Positions 1-6,867 of a stretch of DNA of 13,751 nt are shown here, one piece after another; within the stretch, counting starts at the first letter, position 1, and every line of letters starts with the position of its first letter. The stretch is from assembly GCF_937874145.1 (NCBI RefSeq), contig NZ_CALNBI010000165.1:1-13751 (forward strand). The letters are read 5' to 3'. The translations under genes and the position numbers were made by a program. Source of the DNA: an uncultured Chitinophaga sp. Lineage in GTDB: Bacteria; Bacteroidota; Bacteroidia; Chitinophagales; Chitinophagaceae. The notes beneath the pieces were generated by a model. The model saw nothing but the letters and a program-made list of their open reading frames with translations, did not search any database and had not been told where the DNA came from.

Positions 1-79
1 CGTAAGGGATTATTTCTGGCCGTTGTCGGACGGCGCCATGGCCAACAATCCTAACCTGGTCCAAACGCTCTACTGGTAA
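1..79 (+). CDS. RagB/SusD family outer-membrane nutrient-binding protein, C-terminal end only
   Basis: This is the last 25 codons of a gene that begins upstream of the window, read in the frame starting at base 2 and ending at TAA 77-79. The peptide contains RDYFWPLSDGAMANNPNLVQ followed by TLYW. It matches the usual SusD-family ending, in which an R-x-Y-x-W-P segment is followed by a N-P-N-L-x-Q motif. SusD proteins are surface lipoproteins that cap a SusC/TonB-dependent channel and bind glycans or other nutrients. The two lipoprotein genes that follow at once on the same strand fit a Sus-type operon. The substrate cannot be told from this fragment. The family call rests on the short C-terminal motif and the context. 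Confidence 0.8.
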   Translation, partial: VRDYFWPLSDGAMANNPNLVQTLYW

Positions 80-113
80 TCCATTCCATCAAATCAACTC
101 AAATCAGCAACGT

Positions 114-1334
114 ATGTTAAAAATACCCAAGCTCTATATACTGGCGACCGCGGCAACAGGGTGCCTTTTCTCCTGTACCAAACCGGTTAATTACAACGAT
201 CCCGTGTCGAACGACAAAACCAAGCCGGAAGCGGTTTCCAATATCAAAGTCGCGAATTTCAAAGGCGGTTCGTTCATCACCTACAGCCTGCCGAAAACGG
301 AAAACCTGCTGTATGTAAAAGCGGATTATGTCATCAACGACGAGACTGGCAAAAAAAGGCAAACGAAATCCAGCTACTACAGCGATACCATCAAGGTGGA
401 AGGATTTGCGGAAAAGAAGGAATACGAAGTGACGCTGACCGCCGTTACCCGTGCAAACGTGGAGTCCGACCCGGTGACCGTTAAAGTGCATCCCGATACG
501 CCGGTGTACAAGCTCGTGGCCAAAAGCCTGCAGATCAGCGCCGATTTTGGCGGCGTCAACATTCAAACGAACAACGTCAACAAAAAACCGGTGGGCGCGA
601 TCGTGTTGTACAAGCCGGACGGCGCACCCAACTACTCCATCTACGAGCAACGTTTCAGCGATATCGAACAGGTGAGTTTCTCTTCCCGCGGGTTCGACAC
701 GCTGCCCAAACAGTTCGCCGTGTACATTACGGATCAGTGGGGGAACAATTCCGATACGGTGTACAGGACGATCAACCCCTTGTTCGAAGAGCAGCTGGAT
801 AAGAACAAATTCTTCGGCAACGCGCTGCCCAGCGACGGAAAGATAGGTTTCAGCTGGGTATTGACCAATCTCTGGGACGGCAACCACGGATCCGGGTGGC
901 ACACTGTGCAGGAATCGATGCCATTGCCCATCGTTGCCACGATCGGGTTGGGCGTATCGGCCAAACTAAGCCGCTTCAAACTGATCGGCAGGTCCGGATA
1001 TGAGTTCGCACACGGGAATCCTAAAGTGTTTTCGATCTGGGGCTCTAACGTGGCCGCCCCGGCGGACGCGGTTTTGCCGGTATTTGCGGAAGAAGGCGCG
1101 GTGATCGGTGATTGGGTGAACCTTGGGAATTACACCTGGCCCGGCCCTCCCTCGGGCGCCAACCCCACCTCGCCCACCGCGGCCGACCGCGCAGTCTTTA
1201 ACCAGGGCATGGAATTCAACGTTCCATTTTCGGCGCCCAAAACCCGGTTCTTCCGGATGGCCGTTTCCGAATCCTGGTCCGGCGCCACGATGGCCCACGC
1301 GATGGAAGTTTACATTTACGGTAACACAAACTAA
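114..1334 (+). CDS. Surface lipoprotein with DUF4959, DUF5126 and DUF5000 domains (Sus operon accessory)
   Basis: A 406-residue lipoprotein. A short hydrophobic signal peptide ends in a lipobox (LFSC) with the acylated Cys at residue 21. Residues about 38-128 look like the fibronectin-III-like DUF4959 domain (VSNIKVANFKGG, then an Ala-Asp-Tyr-Val strand and an EYEVTLTAV strand). Residues about 130-225 correspond to DUF5126. Residues about 235-403 correspond to DUF5000, a discoidin (F5/8 type C)-like fold, with typical WDGN, LSRFKL, GYEFAHGNPKVFSIWGS and RFFRMAVSESW stretches. It starts 34 bases after the SusD stop, with no promoter box between them, so it is probably co-transcribed. Discoidin-like folds often bind carbohydrate, so a role as an auxiliary glycan-binding protein on the cell surface is plausible but is inference. 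The domain names come from remembered family patterns, not from a search. Confidence 0.85.
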   Translation: MLKIPKLYILATAATGCLFSCTKPVNYNDPVSNDKTKPEAVSNIKVANFKGGSFITYSLPKTENLLYVKADYVINDETGKKRQTKSSYYSDTIKVEGFAEKKEYEVTLTAVTRANVESDPVTVKVHPDTPVYKLVAKSLQISADFGGVNIQTNNVNKKPVGAIVLYKPDGAPNYSIYEQRFSDIEQVSFSSRGFDTLPKQFAVYITDQWGNNSDTVYRTINPLFEEQLDKNKFFGNALPSDGKIGFSWVLTNLWDGNHGSGWHTVQESMPLPIVATIGLGVSAKLSRFKLIGRSGYEFAHGNPKVFSIWGSNVAAPADAVLPVFAEEGAVIGDWVNLGNYTWPGPPSGANPTSPTAADRAVFNQGMEFNVPFSAPKTRFFRMAVSESWSGATMAHAMEVYIYGNTN

Positions 1335-1340
1335 TCTCTG

Positions 1341-2036
1341 ATGAAAACATATATCACCGCAATCATCGCCGCTGCTTTTCTGTTGGGCGGCTGTATGAAA
1401 GAAGCTTCGAACTTCCGGGAGCTCCTGGACGAACGCGAGATCACCTATCCCGGCCCCGTCAGCAATATTAAAATTTACCAGGGCAACCTGCGCGTCAAAA
1501 TCCAGTGGAATCCAAGCCCCGATCCCAGCATCCACCAGTACATACTTTACTGGAACAACAAGGGCGATTCCCTGCTGATGCCCGCCGGCGGCGGCAAAAC
1601 GTCCGATACCGTGAGCGCCGTCGTTTCCGGGCTCCTGGAATATGTGCAGAATTTCACGCTCTACACGGCGGATGCAAAAGGCAACCGTTCGATCGGGCAG
1701 TCCATTTCTGGTGTGAGGATGTACGGGCCGCTGTATAATTCATCGCTGACAAACCGGCTGCTGCGTGCTGAAACGCCGTATGATTCCACCGGCCCTGACC
1801 AGTACACACTGTATTTCGAGACAACCGATACCACGCTCGGCGCCGGCACCTCGCTTACCTACCTGGACGCAGGGCAACAACTGAAAACCGTTGTCGTGGA
1901 CTCCCGGTCGGACCAGGCTGTAATAGACCAGGCGCCTGCCGGCACCAAAGTGGCGGTGCGGTCGTCTTACATACCGGTAAAAAACGCGATTGATACTTTC
2001 AGGGTTACGTACAGCGATACGTTAACGCTGAATTGA
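1341..2036 (+). CDS. DUF4998-type surface lipoprotein (Sus operon accessory)
   Basis: A 231-residue lipoprotein with signal peptide and lipobox LGGC; the acylated Cys is residue 18. From about residue 35 the protein follows the DUF4998 pattern: YPGPVSNIKIYQGNLRVKIQ, then a Trp-Asn-Pro-Ser-Pro turn and an IHQYILYWNN strand, as in a fibronectin-III-like fold. The second half has no catalytic motif that I recognise and is rich in Asp, Thr and Ser, as expected of an exported beta protein. It begins 6 bases after the stop of the preceding lipoprotein gene and is followed within 15 bases by a strong terminator, so it is the last gene of the Sus-type operon. DUF4998 proteins commonly accompany SusC/SusD pairs. 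The function is unknown; glycan binding or cell-surface scaffolding is inference. Confidence 0.82.
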   Translation: MKTYITAIIAAAFLLGGCMKEASNFRELLDEREITYPGPVSNIKIYQGNLRVKIQWNPSPDPSIHQYILYWNNKGDSLLMPAGGGKTSDTVSAVVSGLLEYVQNFTLYTADAKGNRSIGQSISGVRMYGPLYNSSLTNRLLRAETPYDSTGPDQYTLYFETTDTTLGAGTSLTYLDAGQQLKTVVVDSRSDQAVIDQAPAGTKVAVRSSYIPVKNAIDTFRVTYSDTLTLN

Positions 2037-2050
2037 TCAGGATTGATTTG

Positions 2051-2098
2051 AAAAAAGGAAGCCGGCACACAACGTTGCCGGCTTCCTTTTTCGTTTTT
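2051..2098. terminator. Bidirectional intrinsic terminator between the Sus-type operon and rnpB
   Basis: A perfect 15-base-pair stem has arms 2052-2066 and 2077-2091 (core GGAAGCCGGC / GCCGGCTTCC) around a 10-base loop. On the plus strand it ends in T5 and a further T5 at 2094-2098. On the minus strand it ends in T6 (A run 2051-2056). It sits 15 bases after the DUF4998 stop and just beyond the 3' end of the minus-strand rnpB, so it can stop both converging transcripts. Confidence 0.92.
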
Positions 2099-2100
2099 AC

Positions 2101-2476
2101 GTCGCCCGGCGAGTTTGTAAGCCGGATTCTGTGCGGCCTGTAAACAGGCGCCGCTGTCATTTATCTGCGACGCACATCGCTGTGCGCCTGTATCTGCCTA
2201 CCCTCGGTCATCAGGCGGGCCGCCTTCAATCGACCGTATACATGGCATTTCAGCACGCAAGGTTTACCCCCGGCAACGGTTGCCCGCAACCGGCGTGGGC
2301 TCTTACCCCACGTTTTCACCCTCACCCCGGATCGCTCCGTGGCAGTTATTCTCTGTGGCACTCTCTGTACGCCCGTTTCCGGGCGCCCCACCCGTTAGGT
2401 GGTGCGTTGCCCTGCGCTGTCCGGACTTTCCTTCCCCGCCGGAGCGGGAACGACAGCACCACTGCGCCGGGCGTCG
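2101..2476 (-). ncRNA. rnpB: RNase P RNA (catalytic subunit of RNase P)
   Basis: This stretch, read on the minus strand, is the bacterial RNase P RNA that trims the 5' leader of pre-tRNAs with the RnpA protein. The 5' part carries the conserved core GGGGAAGGAAAGTCCGGACA (about 2418-2437 on the plus strand), followed by a CAGGGCAACGC segment. The internal CCACAGAGAATAACTGCC element lies at 2341-2358. An L15-like GGGGTAAACC, whose GGU pairs with the tRNA CCA end, lies at 2261-2270. The conserved 3' ACAGAATCCGGCTT lies at 2119-2132. Helix P1 closes the molecule: CGCCCGGCG near 2465-2474 pairs perfectly with CGCCGGGCG near 2102-2111. The exact ends are estimated from P1. The architecture is consistent with type A. 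Open frames reading through this region on either strand are not genes. Confidence 0.96.
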
Positions 2477-2488
2477 TAAAACGAATGG

Positions 2489-2496
2489 CAAAATTA
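2489..2496 (-). promoter_or_regulatory. Probable rnpB promoter, -7 box TAATTTTG
   Basis: Minus-strand TAATTTTG matches the Bacteroidota -7 consensus TAnnTTTG and lies about 12 bases before the P1 helix of rnpB. Its first three bases are the TAA stop codon of the Smr-domain gene. I found no TTG at the expected 19-base spacing, so the -33 element is weak or absent. Transcription would start near 2482-2485. Confidence 0.5.
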
Positions 2497-3513
2497 CTTA
2501 AAAAATATCTCTGTTGCCCCGTATCCGTAGAAAGGATGGTACTGATTCACGAAGAACTTCACTTCGGGAATGGTTTTGAGGATATCATGGATCTCGTCGC
2601 GGAGCTTTCCGGAGCCTACGCCGTGGATCACGATCATGCTGTGCAGCCGCTGTGTGATGGCCAGGTCGATGTAATGCTGGAATTCGTTCAGCTGGATGGC
2701 GAGCATTTCCAGGTTGGAGAGGCTTTTCCAGTTGTCGGCCAGCCGTTCGATGTGGAGATCGATCTCGTAGCGCGCGTCCAGGCGCTCGGGAGATTTGAGC
2801 TGGCGGACGTCGGTCAGGGTGTTGAGTTTCTTCTTTTCCTGCGGGGTGAAGCCGAAGGAGTCGGTTTCCTGGCGCTGGGGGTATTTGAGGAAGAGCTCAT
2901 ATTCGATCGTCGCTTTTCCTTCTTCCCTCACCTTTTCCAGCTGCTGGAACAGTTGTTTCGCCTTTATTTTCCAGGTTTTATCGAACTGGGGGGCCAGGGT
3001 CAGGTCTGCTTCTTTGGGCGTGAATTTGAACTCGAAACGGGCTTTATCGTTAAGCTGGTCGAAGTTGAGGTCGGCCAGGTAGATATGTTGCTGCGCGGGG
3101 ATTTCCTGCTTCAGTTCGAGGAACAGCGAGTTATTCAGCCAAATCTCGAAGCGATAGGTGTAGGCGCGGTTGGTTTCGTTGAGCAGGTGGAATTTGAGGG
3201 TGTCCACCACATCGTCCCAGCCGTCGTGGCTCCAGACGGGTAGCATGGTGAGGAAAACGCCTCTTTCCGGCTTGTTGACCTTCGGCTGGGGCTTTTCCCG
3301 CTTGATTTCCTCACCTGGCGTCCGCTTGGGCGGCAAAGGCGCCTGTTTCCGGGTGAAGCGGTGGAAATAGGGGAAATCGATCTGATCGAGGTACACGGGG
3401 AATTTGGTACCGCCGACTTCCACCATCACCATCTTATCGTTGATGATATCCAGCACGGTGCCTTCTTCCTTGGAATGGAGCAAAAGTATCTTATCGCCTA
3501 CTGTATATTTCAT
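2494..3513 (-). CDS. DUF2027 and Smr (MutS2 C-terminal-like) domain protein
   Basis: 339 residues. Residues about 1-50 (MKYTVGDKILLLHSKEEGTV onwards) form a small KOW/SH3-like barrel. A Lys/Pro-rich linker (about 55-85) leads to a beta-rich DUF2027 region (about 85-210) and a charged helical segment (about 185-245). The C-terminal Smr domain (about 250-339) shows the DLH motif at 252-254 and IHGVGSGKLR at 296-305, the loop that in Smr proteins supports nucleic-acid binding or nicking. The usual first motif DLHG appears here as DLHI, so nuclease activity is uncertain. DUF2027-Smr fusions are typical of Bacteroidota; the function is not established. I chose ATG 3513 rather than an in-frame TTG at 3531, because the chosen start begins the conserved MKYTVGDK segment and the TTG lies upstream of the predicted transcription start. 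The gene has its own promoter. Confidence 0.9.
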   Translation of the reverse strand: MKYTVGDKILLLHSKEEGTVLDIINDKMVMVEVGGTKFPVYLDQIDFPYFHRFTRKQAPLPPKRTPGEEIKREKPQPKVNKPERGVFLTMLPVWSHDGWDDVVDTLKFHLLNETNRAYTYRFEIWLNNSLFLELKQEIPAQQHIYLADLNFDQLNDKARFEFKFTPKEADLTLAPQFDKTWKIKAKQLFQQLEKVREEGKATIEYELFLKYPQRQETDSFGFTPQEKKKLNTLTDVRQLKSPERLDARYEIDLHIERLADNWKSLSNLEMLAIQLNEFQHYIDLAITQRLHSMIVIHGVGSGKLRDEIHDILKTIPEVKFFVNQYHPFYGYGATEIFFK

Positions 3514-3519
3514 AGCAGG

Positions 3520-3549
3520 CAAAATTAACAAAAGGCGCGCTTACTGCAA
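3520..3549 (-). promoter_or_regulatory. Bacteroidota-type promoter of the Smr-domain gene
   Basis: On the minus strand a TTG (-33 element, 3547-3549) is separated by exactly 19 bases from TAATTTTG (-7 element, 3520-3527), matching the TTG-N19-TAnnTTTG pattern. The -7 box ends only 6 bases before the ATG at 3513, so the mRNA should have almost no leader. The -33 element abuts the stop codon of the upstream DoxX gene (3550-3552). Confidence 0.65.
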
Positions 3550-3999
3550 TCAGGCGGTGCTTTTCTCCGGGTGGGTCCTCATGTATTCATCCACGGAAAC
3601 CTTCCCGCTGCCCTCAACGAGGAACAGCAAAAGCCCCAGCAGCACGAGCACGGACAGGCTCAGCTCTGGATACACGCTGAAAAGATTGGTGGAAGAATTG
3701 ATGAAAAATACCGCGCCGATGAGCACCGGGAGGTTGGCGATGACGCCCACGCGGGTGAGCAGCCCCAGTGCAATGAACAATCCGCCTACGGTGTGGGCAA
3801 AAACGATGTAGTGAGCCAGCCAGAACGATAACGCGGTAAGGAAAGGCTGTTCCGCGATCCGGGCCTTCAGCAGGTCGATGTTATCGACGAACTGGATGCC
3901 CTTCCACATGAGGAACAAACCTAACAGCATCCGCAATCCGTCTACCCATTTGGGATGGTGATTGTCACCCCATCGTTCAATACGCTGCAGGAGGTTCAT
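3550..3999 (-). CDS. DoxX family inner-membrane protein
   Basis: 149 residues with four predicted membrane segments at about 19-37, 56-81, 83-101 and 112-129, the layout of DoxX/DoxD-like small membrane proteins. Family-like features are the GLRMLLGLFLMWKGIQF first helix, the HTVGGLFIALGLLTR turn in the second, and a third helix with NLPVLIGAVFF. The C-terminal tail (VSVDEYMRTHPEKSTA) is polar and probably cytoplasmic. Members have been linked to sulfur or redox metabolism in some bacteria, but most bacterial copies have no known function, and none is claimed here. It lies 36 bases upstream of the Smr gene, which has its own promoter, so the two need not be co-regulated. A terminator separates it from the permease gene upstream. 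I saw no clear TAnnTTTG box in front of it. Confidence 0.87.
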   Translation of the reverse strand: MNLLQRIERWGDNHHPKWVDGLRMLLGLFLMWKGIQFVDNIDLLKARIAEQPFLTALSFWLAHYIVFAHTVGGLFIALGLLTRVGVIANLPVLIGAVFFINSSTNLFSVYPELSLSVLVLLGLLLFLVEGSGKVSVDEYMRTHPEKSTA

Positions 4000-4101
4000 A
4001 ACGAAAGTTTTAGCGGTGAAAAGAACTCTTCCCTGAAGTTACGAATTTTCCATGCCTTTGGATGTAAATCCTTTGCCATGGCTGTTTCCATTCCTTTCAG
4101 C

Positions 4102-4128
4102 AAAAAAAGGCGGCCATTCCTGGCCGCC
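4102..4128 (-). terminator. Intrinsic terminator of the amino-acid permease gene
   Basis: Read on the minus strand: GGCGGCCA, a GGAA loop, TGGCCGCC, then T7 (A run 4102-4108). The stem is a perfect 8-base-pair GC-rich helix (4109-4116 with 4121-4128), 26 bases after the permease stop. There is no comparable T run on the plus strand, so it serves the minus strand only. Confidence 0.88.
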
Positions 4129-4154
4129 CTTGCATGTATCTGTTTTTCAGTGTG

Positions 4155-5810
4155 TTACGCTCTTTTAGCCGCTAATTTGCTTTTCCAGAAGCCATACATG
4201 AAATAAATGGCCAGTCCCACGGCCATCCAGCCAAAAAACACCACCCAGCTGCGGACCGGGATCTCGATCATGAGGTACAGGCAGCAAAGCATGCCCATTA
4301 CGGGGATAAGCGACAGCCTTTTCCAGATGGTGAGCACGGTGATGAGGGTGGCCAGGATGTAGAAGATCACGAACAGCACGCGGTCGTGGTCCAGGGCGGC
4401 GATTCCCGCGAAGGATTCGGTGACGCGGTCCCAGAAGAACCAGGAGAACAAGCCGAACACGATGGGGATCACGAACAGGCCGTTGACGTAGGGAAGATTG
4501 AACTTCTTCTCTCCTTTCGGCACTTTCGGGAGCAGCAGCACGCCACCGCACACGAGCACGAAGGCAAACAGGGTGCCGATGCTGGTGAGGTCCGTCACGA
4601 TACCGCTTTCCACGAACAGCGACGGGATAGCCACGATTACGCCGGTTATGATGGTGGAAAATGCGGGTGTGTGGTATTTGGGATGCACTTTCGCGAATTT
4701 CTTCGGCAGCAGTCCGTCGCGGCTCATGCTCATCCAGATGCGGGGCTGCCCGATCTGGAACACGAGGATCACGCTGGTGGCGGCGATCACGGCGCTGATG
4801 GAGATTACATACCCGATGGTGCGCATGTTCAGCTTATCGAACACATACGCCAGTGGATCGCTTACGTGCTGGAATTCCTTGTAATGCACCATGCCCGTTA
4901 TCACCAGCGTGACAATCACGTAAATGATGGTGCAGATGATGAGGGAATAGATCATGGCGCGGGGCATATCGCGTTGGGGATTGGCGCTTTCCTCCGCCGT
5001 GGTGGAAATCGCGTCGAAGCCGATATAAGCGAAAAACACGGCCGAAACGCCCATCAGTACGCCATTAAACCCTTCGGGCATGAACGGCTGCCAGTTTTCG
5101 GTATTGATATGGAACACCCCGATGGCGATCACCGCCAGCAGCACCACGATCTTGAGCCCCACCATGAGGTTGGCGCTGCGCTTGCTTTCGTGGATGCCTA
5201 CATACGCCAGGATGGTCACCAGGATCACGATGAGGAACGCGGGAATATTGAGGATCACGCGCCAGCTGCCGAGCATCGGCGCGGTATTCCAGGCTTCCGC
5301 CTTGGCGGGAGTGGCTGCGAATGCGGCTTTGGCGGTGTTGTAATCCGTAGCGAGCCAGGCAGGCAGGTGGATGCCGATGCCTTCCAGGACGTTGTTGAAA
5401 TAACTGCTCCAGGAAATGGCCACCACGATGTTGCCGATGGAATATTCCAGAATCAGCGCCCAGCCGATGATCCAGGCGGCCATTTCGCCGAAAGTAACGT
5501 AGGAGTAGGTATAGGCGCTCCCGGCCACGGGCACCCTGGAAGCAAATTCCGCGTAGCAAAGCGCGGTAAAGCCACAGGTCACGGCGGTCAGGATAAACAG
5601 GAAAATCACCGCAGGCCCCCCGTTGTAAGCTGCCTGACCGATGGTGGAGAAGATCCCCGCCCCGATCACCGCCGCCACGCCCATCAGCGTGAGGTCGCGG
5701 ACGGTCAGTACTTTCTTCAGGCTGCCTGAAGCGTGTACGTCGCCATCGCCGGCTTTTGCTTCGTTGAGGATGCTGGTCAGGGATTTTTTCCTGAAAAGCG
5801 AGTTAGACAT
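4155..5810 (-). CDS. APC-superfamily amino-acid permease (cationic amino-acid transporter-like)
   Basis: 551 residues with about 12-14 hydrophobic segments. The first membrane helix carries the family glycine motif AAVIGAGIFSTIGQAA (46-61), the substrate-backbone binding turn of APC transporters. Helix 6 carries FFAYIGFDAISTTAEE (259-274), typical of the SLC7A1/CAT-like branch that includes bacterial YhdG-type permeases. A polar external loop lies at about 143-182 and a charged cytoplasmic loop around HESKRSANL (207-215). The last two helices near 500-545 give the longer CAT-type topology. It probably imports an amino acid by proton symport; the substrate is not readable from the sequence. 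It is a single-gene unit, with a terminator just downstream and a terminator plus candidate promoter just upstream. The N-terminal 35 residues are cytoplasmic and charged. Confidence 0.93.
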   Translation of the reverse strand: MSNSLFRKKSLTSILNEAKAGDGDVHASGSLKKVLTVRDLTLMGVAAVIGAGIFSTIGQAAYNGGPAVIFLFILTAVTCGFTALCYAEFASRVPVAGSAYTYSYVTFGEMAAWIIGWALILEYSIGNIVVAISWSSYFNNVLEGIGIHLPAWLATDYNTAKAAFAATPAKAEAWNTAPMLGSWRVILNIPAFLIVILVTILAYVGIHESKRSANLMVGLKIVVLLAVIAIGVFHINTENWQPFMPEGFNGVLMGVSAVFFAYIGFDAISTTAEESANPQRDMPRAMIYSLIICTIIYVIVTLVITGMVHYKEFQHVSDPLAYVFDKLNMRTIGYVISISAVIAATSVILVFQIGQPRIWMSMSRDGLLPKKFAKVHPKYHTPAFSTIITGVIVAIPSLFVESGIVTDLTSIGTLFAFVLVCGGVLLLPKVPKGEKKFNLPYVNGLFVIPIVFGLFSWFFWDRVTESFAGIAALDHDRVLFVIFYILATLITVLTIWKRLSLIPVMGMLCCLYLMIEIPVRSWVVFFGWMAVGLAIYFMYGFWKSKLAAKRA

Positions 5811-5834
5811 TTGTTGCGTTTAAGGGTTGATATT

Positions 5835-5872
5835 AAAAAGCCGTTATGGACAGCAAAACTGTCAATAACGGC
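5835..5872 (-). terminator. Intrinsic terminator of the bioD-to-polyprenyl-synthetase operon
   Basis: Read on the minus strand: an 8-base-pair outer stem (GCCGTTAT / ATAACGGC; 5865-5872 with 5840-5847), one T/C mismatch, a 5-base-pair inner stem (GACAG / CTGTC) and a 5-base loop, followed by T5 (A run 5835-5839). It starts 22 bases after the polyprenyl synthetase stop codon and lies in front of the permease gene. Confidence 0.83.
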
Positions 5873-5880
5873 CAAATATA
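5873..5880 (-). promoter_or_regulatory. Candidate permease promoter, -7 box TATATTTG
   Basis: Minus-strand TATATTTG matches TAnnTTTG exactly and touches the base of the terminator hairpin. The nearest upstream TTG (5896-5898) is at 15 bases instead of 19, so the -33 element is not canonical. Transcription would start inside the first arm of the hairpin, near 5866-5868, giving a leader of about 57 bases before the permease ATG. Confidence 0.42.
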
Positions 5881-5894
5881 AAAATAATCCTTAC

Positions 5895-6866
5895 TCAATG
5901 TTGCCGCACGAGGAGAAAATCCGCCAGTTCGCGCAAAGGCTGCTTGCGGCCCGAGATCACGGCAATAGCGTCCAGGTGCTCGTAAGCAATCTCCGAAAAG
6001 CGCTCTTTTTCCTTCTCCGCCCAGGCGTCTACCCGGCAATCGCGGAAGATCTGGAGCACGGTGGCCACCTTGTCGTCCGGGTTGCCCGCCAGCATTTCGT
6101 TCAGTTTCTGGCGCTGCGCGGGATTGCAGAGCTCCAGCGCTTTGAGGAGCAGGAACGTCTTTTTATTCACGAGGATGTCGCCGCCCTGCTGCTTGCCGAA
6201 TTTATCGGGGTCGCCGAAGGCGTCAAGGTAATCGTCCTGGATCTGGAAGGCAATTCCGACGTTTTTACCGAATTCGTAGAGGTGTTGCTGGTTGCCTTCG
6301 CTACCGCCTCCGCAAATGCCACCCATCTGCAGGCTGGCGGCCAGCAGCACGGAGGTTTTCAGGGCGATCATGTTCACGTAATCGCCGTACTGCACGTTTT
6401 CCGGCGCGGTTTGCTCCATATCCATATCCAGCTGCTGCCCTTCGCATACTTCGCGGGCGGCACGGTTGAACACGGAAACGATTTTCGTGCGGTATTTGCC
6501 GGTGATCTTGTTCAGGTGCTCGTAGCTGTGGATGAGCATCACATCCCCCGCAAGAATAGCGGCGGAGTCGCTGTATTTGGTGTGGACGGTAGGCATGCCC
6601 CTGCGCAGGGGCGCCTTGTCCATAATATCGTCATGAATGAGCGTGAAGTTGTGGAACAGCTCCACCGCATTGGCTGCGTGGAACGCATCGGGCTCCAGGT
6701 CGGCGAACAGCTCGTTGCCCAGCAGGCAGAGCACCGGCCGGATGCGCTTCCCCCCGATCCCCAGGATATACTGCGCGGGATCGTACAGGTTGGCCGGGTG
6801 ATCGGGAAATTGTCTTTGACTGAACTGTTGTTCGAATTGCGCTGATAATTCTTTGAATGAGTGCAT
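5895..6866 (-). CDS. Polyprenyl (isoprenyl) diphosphate synthase, trans type
   Basis: 323 residues. It condenses isopentenyl diphosphate with an allylic diphosphate to make longer prenyl diphosphates. Visible landmarks are GGKRIRP (38-44), which binds the IPP diphosphate; the first Asp-rich motif DDIMD (79-83) followed by RRGMPTVH (88-95); and the second Asp-rich motif within IAFQIQDDYLDAFGD (205-219, DDYLD 211-215). Both metal-binding motifs are complete, so it should be active. The residue five before the first motif is Phe74 and the motif has no two-residue insertion, which resembles short-chain (around C20) enzymes; product length remains uncertain. I start at ATG 6866, one base after the RNase R stop, and not at an in-frame ATG at 6947 inside rnr, because homology begins at MHSFKEL. 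It is the last gene of the operon. Confidence 0.93.
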   Translation of the reverse strand: MHSFKELSAQFEQQFSQRQFPDHPANLYDPAQYILGIGGKRIRPVLCLLGNELFADLEPDAFHAANAVELFHNFTLIHDDIMDKAPLRRGMPTVHTKYSDSAAILAGDVMLIHSYEHLNKITGKYRTKIVSVFNRAAREVCEGQQLDMDMEQTAPENVQYGDYVNMIALKTSVLLAASLQMGGICGGGSEGNQQHLYEFGKNVGIAFQIQDDYLDAFGDPDKFGKQQGGDILVNKKTFLLLKALELCNPAQRQKLNEMLAGNPDDKVATVLQIFRDCRVDAWAEKEKERFSEIAYEHLDAIAVISGRKQPLRELADFLLVRQH

Positions 6867-6867
6867 C

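Noticed and set aside
2131..3243. A 370-codon open frame on the plus strand crossing rnpB and the Smr gene
   Set aside because: It runs through the conserved RNase P RNA and antisense to a clearly conserved protein gene. The peptide has no recognisable family and no lipobox or membrane pattern.
4000..4100. Promoter for the DoxX gene
   Set aside because: No exact TAnnTTTG box with a spaced TTG was found on the minus strand in front of it; the nearest resemblance (TAAAACTTTCG) has the wrong spacing.
4386..5729. A 447-codon open frame on the plus strand opposite the permease
   Set aside because: It is extremely rich in His, Asp and Gly, as expected when a hydrophobic membrane-protein gene of this GC content is read antisense. 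The sense strand encodes a full APC permease.
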